DNA of 12,620 bases from contig SKNJ01000238.1 of NCBI GenBank assembly GCA_007120575.1, positions 1 to 12,620 on the forward strand. Reading direction: 5' to 3'. The position numbers and the translations under genes are program-made. The stretch comes from Thioalkalivibrio sp. Its GTDB lineage: Bacteria > Pseudomonadota > Gammaproteobacteria > Ectothiorhodospirales > Ectothiorhodospiraceae. The notes beneath the pieces are model-generated. The model worked only from the letters and a program-made list of their open reading frames with translations. It was not told the DNA's origin and did not search any database. Below are positions 1 through 6,377 of the stretch, piece by piece. Each line of letters begins with the position of its first letter. Position 1 is the stretch's first letter.

Positions 1-195
1 GCGGAATCCATCCGGGACCGTGGCGAATGAAAGCCGCACACGCAGTCCGAATGTACGGGAGCAATCGTCGCCCCGAAACCATCACTCAAACGCTTGGCAA
101 ACCGGGGGCGTCCATGTACGCAATGACGGTGCCAGCGCCGGCGCCCGTGAGTCAGAGAAATTGGACGCCGGGCCCGAGCATGGCAGGCTAGACGC
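1..195. other. Gene-free leader before the rhomboid gene
   Basis: No convincing coding sequence was found. A weak promoter-like pair for the rhomboid gene is visible: TTGGCA at 94-99, a 17-nt gap, then TACGCA at 117-122. The first hexamer matches the sigma-70 -35 consensus well, but the second matches the -10 poorly. The window starts here, so the end of an upstream gene could be missing. Confidence 0.3.
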
Positions 196-930
196 ATGAT
201 GAATCTGCGCCGGCCGGCACCCCCGACCGATCCCAAGGCCGAACGCGAACGCCTGCGACGCGCCCTGATCTGGCCCCTGATCGGCGCCGCGATCCTGGTG
301 GTCATACACGCCCTGCACGAACTGCTGGGGGGCGACTGGTCGCGCCTGGGCATCCTTCCGCGCGATCCGATGGGCGTGCTCGGGATCTTTACCTCGCCCC
401 TGATTCACGGCTCCTGGGGCCACCTGGCTGCGAACGTGCCAACCCTCTGGGTCCTCGGGATCCTGACGCTGTATGGTTTCCCGCGCGCAACCCGGATCGC
501 CGTTCCCCTGATCTGGATCATGGGCGGGCTGGGGGTATGGCTGTTCGCGCGCGAGGGGGCACACATCGGCGCGTCCGGGCTGACCCACGGCCTGATGTTC
601 TTTGCCGTGGTGATCGGAATCCGGCGCCGCGATGCGCTGTCCATCGCGCTCGCGATCATCATCCTGTTCCTCTACGGAAGCATGCTGTGGGGCGTCTTTC
701 CCAGCACCCCCCGAGTGTCGTTCGAGGCGCATTTGTTCGGGGCGGTGGTCGGCGCGGTCTGCGGCTGGTTCCTGTACCGCCGCGACCCGTTACCCCCGGC
801 GCGGCGGCCCTCCTGGGAAGAGGACGACGGCACCGACCCGGAGACCCTGCGCAAGATCGCGCAGGGACGGTTGGACGAGATCGCCCCGGCGTCGGATGAG
901 CAACAGCGGCGCGATCGGCCTGACCCCTGA
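196..930 (+). CDS. Rhomboid family intramembrane serine protease
   Basis: This 244-aa polytopic inner-membrane protein should cleave transmembrane substrates within the bilayer. The rhomboid signature is complete. His71, His76 and Asn80 lie in HGSWGHLAAN, with the same spacing as His145/His150/Asn154 of E. coli GlpG. GASG carries the nucleophile Ser127, and His179 in SFEAHLFGA is the second member of the catalytic dyad. Hydrophobic segments fall near residues 24-44, 62-92, 101-118, 124-142, 148-168 and 176-194, as expected for a minimal six-helix rhomboid. The C-terminal 50 residues are polar and charged. Start choice is soft: ATG codons at 196 and 199 are adjacent, with only a weak AGG about 8 nt upstream. 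The gene stands alone, and its substrate cannot be inferred from the neighbours. Confidence 0.9.
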   Translation: MMNLRRPAPPTDPKAERERLRRALIWPLIGAAILVVIHALHELLGGDWSRLGILPRDPMGVLGIFTSPLIHGSWGHLAANVPTLWVLGILTLYGFPRATRIAVPLIWIMGGLGVWLFAREGAHIGASGLTHGLMFFAVVIGIRRRDALSIALAIIILFLYGSMLWGVFPSTPRVSFEAHLFGAVVGAVCGWFLYRRDPLPPARRPSWEEDDGTDPETLRKIAQGRLDEIAPASDEQQRRDRPDP

Positions 931-950
931 GGCCCTACGGGTCGGGGTTT
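919..950 (+). terminator. Possible terminator at the rhomboid stop codon
   Basis: An 8-bp stem (919-926 with 939-946, one T-G wobble) with a 12-nt loop overlaps the rhomboid stop codon and is followed by only three T residues. The U-tract is short, so termination strength is uncertain. Confidence 0.35.
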
Positions 951-1306
951 CGTGGATTCTTCCAGCCGGCTGGTACGCTTTTGTGCCTAGCCGATTGCGA
1001 GGTCGGACAACCGCGTCGCAATCAACCCGGCCGTACCCGGGGACGATCGAGGCCGCACGTCGCGATGACCACAGCGCCCTTTCCCTCACGGCCCCGGAAT
1101 CGGCGCCGGGCGAAAGCCGCTAGCGCGGTGAACCCGGGGTCAACCCAGGATGGCCGAGCGATGGGTTGTAGATCCGCAACAGTGTCGCCTTTTAATACGA
1201 TCTTCATGGCCGCTTAACCGGGGTGTCAACCCGGCTCTCCATGCTTGCGCCCTGTCGAGATGCATACGCGTCTCGCCAACTTCGCAACGCAAACAGGGAG
1301 AAACCC
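931..1306. other. Gene-free region upstream of the porin
   Basis: This 376-bp stretch has no credible coding sequence; the short frames are arginine-rich by-products of high GC. An AT-rich patch at 1190-1205, holding TTTAATAC, stands out and may be part of the porin promoter. No -35 at proper spacing is clear: TTGTAG at 1166 lies 19-21 nt away. The transcript leader could be about 100 nt. No riboswitch fold was recognised by eye. Confidence 0.3.
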
Positions 1307-2443
1307 ATGAATCGCCATCACCTCGTGACCTGCCTGATCGCAGGTGGGCTGCTCACCCCGGCACTGGCCACCGCCGACTGGACGCTGTACGGACGCGCCC
1401 ACCTTTCCGCCGACATCCTGGACGACGGCGCCGACTACAACGAGTTCAACCTGTCGAGCAATTCGAGCCGCCTGGGCTTCAAGGGCGAACGTGAGTTTCG
1501 CGAACAGCTGGTCGCCGTCTTCCAGATCGAGCAGCAGGTCGACTTCGATACCGCCGACGACGGCGGGCTGACCCTGGCCACCCGCGACACCTTCGTTGGC
1601 CTGAAAGGCGACGATTGGGGCATGCTGCGGATCGGCAAGTTCGACACGCCGTTCAAGCGCGCGCGTGGGGACGCCAATTTCTTTGGCGACCGCGTGGGCG
1701 ACCTGCGCAACCTGGCCCGCTCGCGCGCTCAGACCGGGCGGTTCGATCAGCGTTTCAACAACAGCATCCACTACCGGACACCGGACTTCGGTGGCCTGAC
1801 CTGGGACCTCCAGTACTCGAACGAGACCGGAGACGCCACCACTGAGGATGGCGCGCCCAACAAGGGTTACTCAACCGCGCTGAACCTCGACATGGGGGAC
1901 CTCAGCGGTGCGCTGGCCTACGAGAAGCAGGAAGACGGCGCAGTGGACCCGGACGCCTTCCGCGCGGTGCTGGCCTACAGCATCACCCCGGCACTGCGGA
2001 TGGCCGCGTTCTATCAAAACTCGGAAACCACGAATGGTGACGAAGCGGACGTATACGGCCTCGGCGGGCAGTTCCGCCTGACCCCCAGTTTGCGTCTCAA
2101 CGGCCACCTCTTCCAGCTCGATTCGGATCTGAACGAGGCCGACGCGTCGATGTACGCGATTGGTCTTGAATACCGGGTCGACAGCGACCTGCGCTTCTAC
2201 GGCGACGTTGCCATGGTCGACAACGACGACGCATCACAACTGACCCCTTGGGGTCAGGCGCGCAGTGCGGGTCCGGGGGGGCCGCCGGGGAGACGGCGAC
2301 CGCCTTGTCGATCGGCATGCGCTACAACTTCTGAGCTGCAGGCAGGATCGGCCCCGGCGACCAGGAGCGCCGCGGCCATTGTCGGGCCTCGTCGGACTAC
2401 GCTCCGGCGGGGCCCTTTTAATTGCGACGAACTGAGGATGTAA
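1307..2443 (+). CDS. Gram-negative general porin, frame broken near the 3' end
   Basis: An outer-membrane beta-barrel porin for passive uptake of small solutes. The start at 1307 is chosen because GGGAG lies 8-12 nt upstream and a signal peptide follows at once (MNRHHLVTCLIAGGLLTPALA, cleavage near Ala21-Ala23). The mature protein opens with DWTLYGRAHLSAD, typical of the Gram_neg_porin family, followed by alternating beta-strand patterns and family-like stretches (SSRLGFKGE, TFVGLKGDDWGMLRIGKFDTPFK). As written, the frame runs on to a stop at 2443 and yields a proline/arginine-rich tail of 50 or so residues unlike a porin. In the neighbouring frame the sequence ends ALSIGMRYNF with a stop at 2332-2334, which is the classic C-terminal phenylalanine signature of outer-membrane proteins. 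The frames are joined if the G run at 2275-2281 had eight instead of seven G, giving a 342-aa porin. The gene is therefore frameshifted or phase-variable, or the base count is a sequencing error. Confidence 0.85.
   Translation: MNRHHLVTCLIAGGLLTPALATADWTLYGRAHLSADILDDGADYNEFNLSSNSSRLGFKGEREFREQLVAVFQIEQQVDFDTADDGGLTLATRDTFVGLKGDDWGMLRIGKFDTPFKRARGDANFFGDRVGDLRNLARSRAQTGRFDQRFNNSIHYRTPDFGGLTWDLQYSNETGDATTEDGAPNKGYSTALNLDMGDLSGALAYEKQEDGAVDPDAFRAVLAYSITPALRMAAFYQNSETTNGDEADVYGLGGQFRLTPSLRLNGHLFQLDSDLNEADASMYAIGLEYRVDSDLRFYGDVAMVDNDDASQLTPWGQARSAGPGGPPGRRRPPCRSACATTSELQAGSAPATRSAAAIVGPRRTTLRRGPFNCDELRM
2240..2281 (+). other. Hairpin and G7 tract at the porin frame break
   Basis: CTGACCCC (2240-2247) and GGGGTCAG (2250-2257) form inverted arms separated by TT. 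Seventeen bases further on is a run of seven G (2275-2281). Adding one G, or removing two, restores the porin frame to its RYNF end. Hairpins and homopolymers favour both polymerase slippage and base-calling errors. Confidence 0.7.
2384..2419 (+). terminator. Intrinsic terminator of the porin gene
   Basis: A 13-bp stem (2384-2396 with 2403-2415, two G-T wobbles) has a 6-nt loop and ends directly in TTTT. It lies 50 bp after the restored porin stop at 2334 but inside the out-of-frame extension to 2443. That placement supports 2334 as the true end of the gene. Confidence 0.85.
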
Positions 2444-2624
2444 TCCGGGAATACGGGCGCGCGGCCAGGTGCAGAAACGAAAGAATAGTGTTCGAGGAGG
2501 CGCGGACTCGGGGGCGCGGAGCACCTTGGAAAGCAGGAAGAACGTGGGTCCCGCTAGGCCCACACGGGCGCACTACGGGTGCGGGTTGTGCCGACCGAGG
2601 TCCACGCCTTCTGCCCAAAGACGG

Positions 2625-2655
2625 GGCCGCGCACCCGAGACGCAGATGCGCGGCC
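2625..2655 (-). terminator. Hairpin ending the apr operon
   Basis: A perfect 9-bp GC-rich stem (2625-2633 with 2647-2655) with a 13-nt loop starts 7 bp past the stop of the last - strand gene. The - strand continues CGTCTTTGGG, so the U-tract is short. It is the best candidate for the end of the operon. The remaining 2444-2624 stretch holds a 7-bp hairpin (2544-2563) and no gene. Confidence 0.5.
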
Positions 2656-2662
2656 AGCTATA

Positions 2663-2827
2663 TCAGGGACGCTTGGGCGTCTCGTACTTGGCTTCTTTCT
2701 GGAAGGGTTCCCAGATGGTCTCGTAGCCGACAAAGCCCTTTTCGTTCGGCTTCATCTGCCGGGTGACCAGATAGCGCGTCTTGCCGTCCGGAACTTCCGG
2801 GTGCTTCTTGTCGGATGCCTGACTCAT
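2663..2827 (-). CDS. 54-aa small protein of unknown function
   Basis: This short frame encodes MSQASDKKHPEVPDGKTRYL and ends YETPKRP. A good ribosome binding site, GAGGTG, sits 8 nt before the ATG on the - strand. It follows the SlyD-like gene by 95 bp in the same direction and is followed by a hairpin, so it looks like the last gene of the apr operon. The protein is soluble and rich in Lys and Glu, with a central aromatic stretch (GFVGYETIWEPFQKEAKYE). It has no Cys, no signal peptide and no membrane segment. I do not recognise the family. The clean RBS, position and non-repetitive composition argue for a real gene; homology was not tested. Confidence 0.7.
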   Translation of the reverse strand: MSQASDKKHPEVPDGKTRYLVTRQMKPNEKGFVGYETIWEPFQKEAKYETPKRP

Positions 2828-2922
2828 GATGCATTCACCTCGCTGCGATGAAAAAAGAGGGGAAAGGAGAACATCTGCCTCGCTACCCCTGGCTCACTGA
2901 CAGACCGGACGCTCCGATGCTG

Positions 2923-3438
2923 TCATTCGATGGGGACCGCACGCCCGGTGTCGATATCCGGACCCGACTCCACTTTGCCGCCGTGCTCGATTTCTTCATC
3001 GGTGGCATCGCGCACCAGCAGGACGTTCAACTTGAAGATCACCTGCCGGCCGCACAACGGATTGTTCCCGTCGATGGTAATGGTGTTGTCGTCGATCCGG
3101 GTGACCAGGAAACTCTTGGTCTGACCCCGGTCGTTTTCCATCAGGATCGCAGTGCCGACCTCGCGGTATTCCTCCGGCACGTTTTCAATCGAATCCGTAA
3201 TCACCAGGGACTCGTCGCGCGGGCCATAGAGGGCATTACAGTCGATCGGCACCTCGATGGTTTCGCCCTGCGCGCAGCCTTCCAGCTCGCCCATGACCTG
3301 CGGTGACAGGACCTCGTTGACGCCGTGTACGTAACCCAGCGGAAACTCGACCTCGGTCAGGACCTGACCGGATTTCTCGTCGATCACCTGGTAGTTCAGT
3401 TCGACGTACTTGTTGTCCTTGATCACTTCTTCACTCAT
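2923..3438 (-). CDS. SlyD-like FKBP-type peptidyl-prolyl isomerase
   Basis: A 171-aa cytoplasmic protein expected to catalyse cis-trans isomerisation of Xaa-Pro bonds and act as a folding chaperone. It has the split-FKBP layout of SlyD. The first FKBP half is at about residues 8-68, with PLGYVHG and an ELEGCAQGE turn. YGPRDESLV opens the inserted chaperone (IF) domain at about 72-122. The second half runs from IDGNNPLCGRQVIFKLNVL to VRDATDEEIEHG, close to the SlyD DGNHxLAGxxLxFxVxVxxxRxAT pattern. Unlike E. coli SlyD there is no His/Cys-rich metal-binding tail; the C-terminus is short and acidic. The usual PGLE-like stretch reads SPQVMGELEG, so isomerase activity may be altered. The RBS AAGGAG overlaps the stop of the preceding gene and lies 10 nt before the ATG, so the two are translationally close. 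Its place behind aprBA suggests a role in folding or cofactor loading of APS reductase, which is inference. Confidence 0.88.
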   Translation of the reverse strand: MSEEVIKDNKYVELNYQVIDEKSGQVLTEVEFPLGYVHGVNEVLSPQVMGELEGCAQGETIEVPIDCNALYGPRDESLVITDSIENVPEEYREVGTAILMENDRGQTKSFLVTRIDDNTITIDGNNPLCGRQVIFKLNVLLVRDATDEEIEHGGKVESGPDIDTGRAVPIE

Positions 3439-3453
3439 GCCGGATCCGCTCCT

Positions 3454-3846
3454 TCAGAAAATCGACGCCCCGAAGATGCGTACCTCGCCCTGTTCGTAGC
3501 CGAGCACCATCCTGCCGAGCCATTCCCCTTCCTTCTTGGTACTCCGGACCCGATACAGCACGGTGACGTGCTCGCCGCGCCGAATAATCCCGAGGAAATC
3601 CCAGTCGTCGCTGAGATTGCGGGTCAGGTCGCTCTTGGCGAACTGCTTGCCCACCTCGACCTCGTTCAGGCCGAACAGGAGGTTGTAGGAGAACTTGCGG
3701 ATGAACTTGCCGTACTGGCCCTTGTTGGAGTACTTGATCAGGTCGCTCCACATCGGGTGCGCGATTTCCAGTATCTCTTCGTCGGAGTGATCGATGATGT
3801 TCATCGAGGACTCCGGAAGTGCCTGTGCATCTGCTGTGTTGTTCAT
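3454..3846 (-). CDS. 130-aa protein of unknown function in the apr operon
   Basis: Not recognised. The protein is cytoplasmic and rich in aromatic and charged residues. A predicted helical N-terminal half (DEEILEIAHPMWSDLIKYSN, then KFIRKFSYNLLFGL) is followed by a strand-rich half (WDFLGIIRRGEHVTVLYRVR, GEWLGRMVLGYEQGEVRIFG). This helix-then-sheet order resembles small NTF2/SnoaL-like or cystatin-like folds, but that is a guess. There are no Cys residues. Start is ambiguous: the ATG at 3846 has only a weak GGGA upstream, whereas Met15 (ATG at 3804) has GGAG 6 nt before it and would give 116 aa. It ends 15 bp before the SlyD-like gene and begins 114 bp after aprA. In-between lie interleaved inverted repeats, which may uncouple its expression from aprA. 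Confidence 0.8.
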   Translation of the reverse strand: MNNTADAQALPESSMNIIDHSDEEILEIAHPMWSDLIKYSNKGQYGKFIRKFSYNLLFGLNEVEVGKQFAKSDLTRNLSDDWDFLGIIRRGEHVTVLYRVRSTKKEGEWLGRMVLGYEQGEVRIFGASIF

Positions 3847-3912
3847 GTCGAATCCCGGACGTGGCAGTGGTAAAAGAAGACCAACGCACGGGCGTTGGCC
3901 TTCGCTGTTTCC

Positions 3913-3949
3913 GGCAGTAGTGACGGGGTCGCTACTGCCGACCCCGTCA
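3913..3949 (-). repeat. Interleaved inverted repeats after aprA
   Basis: Two inverted repeats are nested in X-Y-X'-Y' order. X is GGCAGTAG (3913-3920) with CTACTGCC (3932-3939). Y is TGACGGGGTCG (3921-3931) with CGACCCCGTCA (3939-3949). All four arms match perfectly. They begin 11 bp beyond the aprA stop on the - strand. The 11-bp hairpin Y (7-nt loop) and the 8-bp hairpin X (11-nt loop) cannot form together. No U-tract follows, so this is an RNA processing/stabilising or attenuation element rather than a classical terminator. Confidence 0.7.
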
Positions 3950-3960
3950 AGGGTAGCACC

Positions 3961-5859
3961 CTAGGCCTCTTCCTTCTCGGCCTCGGCCGGGGCCTCGTCC
4001 TTGTCGACCAGGTGATAGCACGGCGCCTTCTCCATGGTGTACTCGCCCGTCTTCGGGTCACGACGGGAAACCGTCAGATGATGCCAGTTCTCGTCGTCGA
4101 GCTTCAGGAAGTCGCCACGGTAGTAGTACCCCGGCCAGCGCGTTTCCTTGCGGAACAGGGTGTGGTGGAAGACGCTCTCGGCGGTGCGCACGCGGTGCTT
4201 CAGCTCCCAGGCACGCAGCAGCTCGTGGATGTCTTCCGCGGCCAGCTTTTCCAGATCCTCCTCGAGGATGTGCATCTTCTTCAGGCCGATGTTGAGCAGC
4301 TTCTCGTTGGTCATGTAGCTGACCGTCACACCACCGCAGTACTCGTCCATCAGCTTCTGCAGGCGATCCAGACCCTGCCGCGGGTTGATGTAGTTCGGGT
4401 TCACCGAACCGGCAACGACCTCGTTGCGGTAGATCTTGTAGTGCTCGAGCGGCTTGTAGATCTCTTCCTTCAGCTTGTTGATCTGAGAATCGGAGACGCG
4501 AATGCCTTCCGCCTTGCCGTCGTCGATGTACTTGCACGCAGCCTTCGCGGCCAGGCGACCTTCGGTGAAGGAGCCGGAGGAGAACGCGTGCGGCGTCCCG
4601 CCCACGGCATCGCCGGCACCGAACAGGCCTTCGACGCTGGTCATGCGGTTGTAGCCCCAGAAGTACTCGGGCGGCGAGACATCCTCGGGACCGGAGCACC
4701 AGGCGCCGCAACCGGTAGCGTGCGAACCCATCACATAGGGCTCGGAGGTGGTGAGCTCCGGGTTCTCGTTCTTGGGATCGACGTCGGTGGCGGCCCACAG
4801 CACGGCCTGGCCGACCGTCATGCCGAGGAAGTTCTCCCAGCCCACCTCTTCAAGGTGCGGGTCCTGGAAGGCCTCCATCGTGACCATGTGGATCGGGCCA
4901 CGGCCGGCATTGACCTCGTTCAGGAACGCGTGGTTGCGCAGGCAGGTCGGGATCGGCCGATGGGTCCGGTGAGAGACCTCCGGATCCAGGTATTCCTTGC
5001 CGACCATTTCCTGCAGCCCTGGCCACCACTTGGACTCGTACTCTTCGCCGTTGCAGTTCTGGGTACGGGTCTTCAGGTGCAGGAAGTAGGCCCCGACCGG
5101 ACCATAGCCGTCCTTGAAGCGGGCCAGCACGATGCGGTTTTCCATCTGGGTCATCTTGGCGCCGGCGTTGATCAGCAGGCCATAGGCGGAGCCGGACGAC
5201 CACGGGGCGTACCACACGCGACCGGCACCTTCGCCCACGGAGCGCGGCTTGAAGATCATCGAGGCGCCGCCCGCGGCGACGACCACCGACTTGGACTTGA
5301 ACACGTGATAGTTGCCGGTGCGCACGTTGAAGCCGACAGCACCCGCGACGCGGTTTTCCTTCGACTCGTCCATCAGCAGATGGGTGACGCAGATGCGGTT
5401 GTAGATGGTGTCGGCCGACTTCTTGGCGGCCTCGGCCACGATCGGCTTGTAGGACTCGCCGTGGATCATGATCTGCCAGCGGCCTTCACGCTGGTAGGCA
5501 CCCGTCTTGGGATCACGCATCAGCGGCAGACCCCATTCCTCGAACTGGTGCACGGTCGAGTCGACGTGACGCGCCATGTCGAACAGCAAGTCCTCGCGCA
5601 CCATACCCATCAGGTCGATGCGGGCGTAGCGAACATGGTCCTCGGGGTTGTTTTCGCCCCAGCGGGTTCCCATGTAGCAGTTGATCGCGTACAGCCCCTG
5701 GGCCACCGCGCCGGAGCGGTCGATGTTGGCCTTTTCGGCAATCACGACCTTTTTGTTCTGGCCCCAGTAGCGGGCTTCCCAGGCGGCGCCCGTGCCGCCC
5801 AGGCCGGCGCCACAGACCAAGATGTCGATGTTGTCTTCGACGATTGTCTTGTAGGCCAT
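3961..5859 (-). CDS. aprA: Adenylylsulfate (APS) reductase alpha subunit AprA
   Basis: The FAD-bearing catalytic subunit of dissimilatory APS reductase, working here in reverse: sulfite + AMP to APS + 2 electrons, in the cytoplasm. At 632 aa it has the usual family length. The N-terminus has the dinucleotide fold DILVCGAGLGGTGAAWEA (GxGxxG at 17-22) with the ribose-binding acid in VVIAEKA (Glu42). FAD and substrate region sequences follow: NIDRSGAVAQGLYAINCYMG, GRWQIMIHGESYKP and VVVAAGGAS. Also present are GSHATGCGAWCSGPEDVSPPEYFWGYNRMTSVEGLFGAGDAVGG and a helical C-terminal domain. It overlaps aprB by one base (TGATG), indicating translational coupling, and an AAGGGG RBS lies inside the end of aprB. 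The presence of AprM, rather than QmoABC, next to it fits the AprM-type sulfur oxidisers. The acidic Ala/Glu-rich tail is not conserved in my memory of the family and is probably unimportant. Confidence 0.98.
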   Translation of the reverse strand: MAYKTIVEDNIDILVCGAGLGGTGAAWEARYWGQNKKVVIAEKANIDRSGAVAQGLYAINCYMGTRWGENNPEDHVRYARIDLMGMVREDLLFDMARHVDSTVHQFEEWGLPLMRDPKTGAYQREGRWQIMIHGESYKPIVAEAAKKSADTIYNRICVTHLLMDESKENRVAGAVGFNVRTGNYHVFKSKSVVVAAGGASMIFKPRSVGEGAGRVWYAPWSSGSAYGLLINAGAKMTQMENRIVLARFKDGYGPVGAYFLHLKTRTQNCNGEEYESKWWPGLQEMVGKEYLDPEVSHRTHRPIPTCLRNHAFLNEVNAGRGPIHMVTMEAFQDPHLEEVGWENFLGMTVGQAVLWAATDVDPKNENPELTTSEPYVMGSHATGCGAWCSGPEDVSPPEYFWGYNRMTSVEGLFGAGDAVGGTPHAFSSGSFTEGRLAAKAACKYIDDGKAEGIRVSDSQINKLKEEIYKPLEHYKIYRNEVVAGSVNPNYINPRQGLDRLQKLMDEYCGGVTVSYMTNEKLLNIGLKKMHILEEDLEKLAAEDIHELLRAWELKHRVRTAESVFHHTLFRKETRWPGYYYRGDFLKLDDENWHHLTVSRRDPKTGEYTMEKAPCYHLVDKDEAPAEAEKEEA

Positions 5860-6338
5860 CAGTAGTACACCCCTTCTTTCAGTTTGAGACCGGCGGCCTC
5901 CAGCGTGTGCAGATCCCCTTCATCCATGCGGATGTATTTGGGCTCGTTGAACAGGAGCTGGCTGTCCCGCATGCCCTTGTCCGGTGCCGGCACGTCCGCG
6001 AGCTGCGGGATGTGCTTGCCCCAGGGCTTGGTCGTAATCGGTGACAGGAAATTCTTTTCGCGACCATCGCGGAACTTGATCTTCCAGGCGATGGTGCCGC
6101 GCTGCTCGTCGCGGTCCACGCGGACGCTGTGGCCCAGCGGAGCGAAGTCCGCGTAGCCACGCACGTCGATGGCGTGGTGCGGGCAGGCCTTCACGCAGGA
6201 AAAGCATTCCCAGCACATGTTGGGTTCGATGTTATAGGCACGGCGCGTGGTTTCGTCGATATGCATGATGTCTGACGGGCAGATATCCACGCAGTGTCCA
6301 CAGCCATCGCAACGGGTCATGTATACGAAAGTTGGCAT
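5859..6338 (-). CDS. aprB: APS reductase beta subunit AprB
   Basis: The 159-aa ferredoxin-type subunit that carries electrons between the FAD of AprA and the membrane partner. Two [4Fe-4S] motifs are visible: Cys10, 13, 16 and 20 (CDGCGHCVDICP) and Cys42, 45, 48 and 52 (CWECFSCVKACP). The remaining hundred residues form the beta-sheet and long tail that in known AprB wraps around AprA (FAPLGHSVRVDRDEQRGTIA, then KPWGKHIPQLADVPAPDKGM). The RBS GAGG lies 6 nt before the ATG. The gene starts 39 bp after aprM and its stop overlaps the aprA start. Length and order match aprMBA of purple sulfur bacteria. Confidence 0.98.
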   Translation of the reverse strand: MPTFVYMTRCDGCGHCVDICPSDIMHIDETTRRAYNIEPNMCWECFSCVKACPHHAIDVRGYADFAPLGHSVRVDRDEQRGTIAWKIKFRDGREKNFLSPITTKPWGKHIPQLADVPAPDKGMRDSQLLFNEPKYIRMDEGDLHTLEAAGLKLKEGVYY

Positions 6339-6377
6339 GGCAATCCTCGATCGATGCTGGTGTTCGGGTGAATGACT

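Noticed and set aside
3913..3949. Reading the interleaved repeats as a true H-type pseudoknot
   Set aside because: On the - strand no bases would be left to span the 11-bp stem, so both stems cannot form at full length together; alternative hairpins are more likely.
3895..5865. 656-aa open frame on the + strand covering all of aprA
   Set aside because: It mirrors aprA codon by codon on the opposite strand, is Val/Leu/Gly/His-rich without domain features, and results from high third-position GC; aprA is certain.
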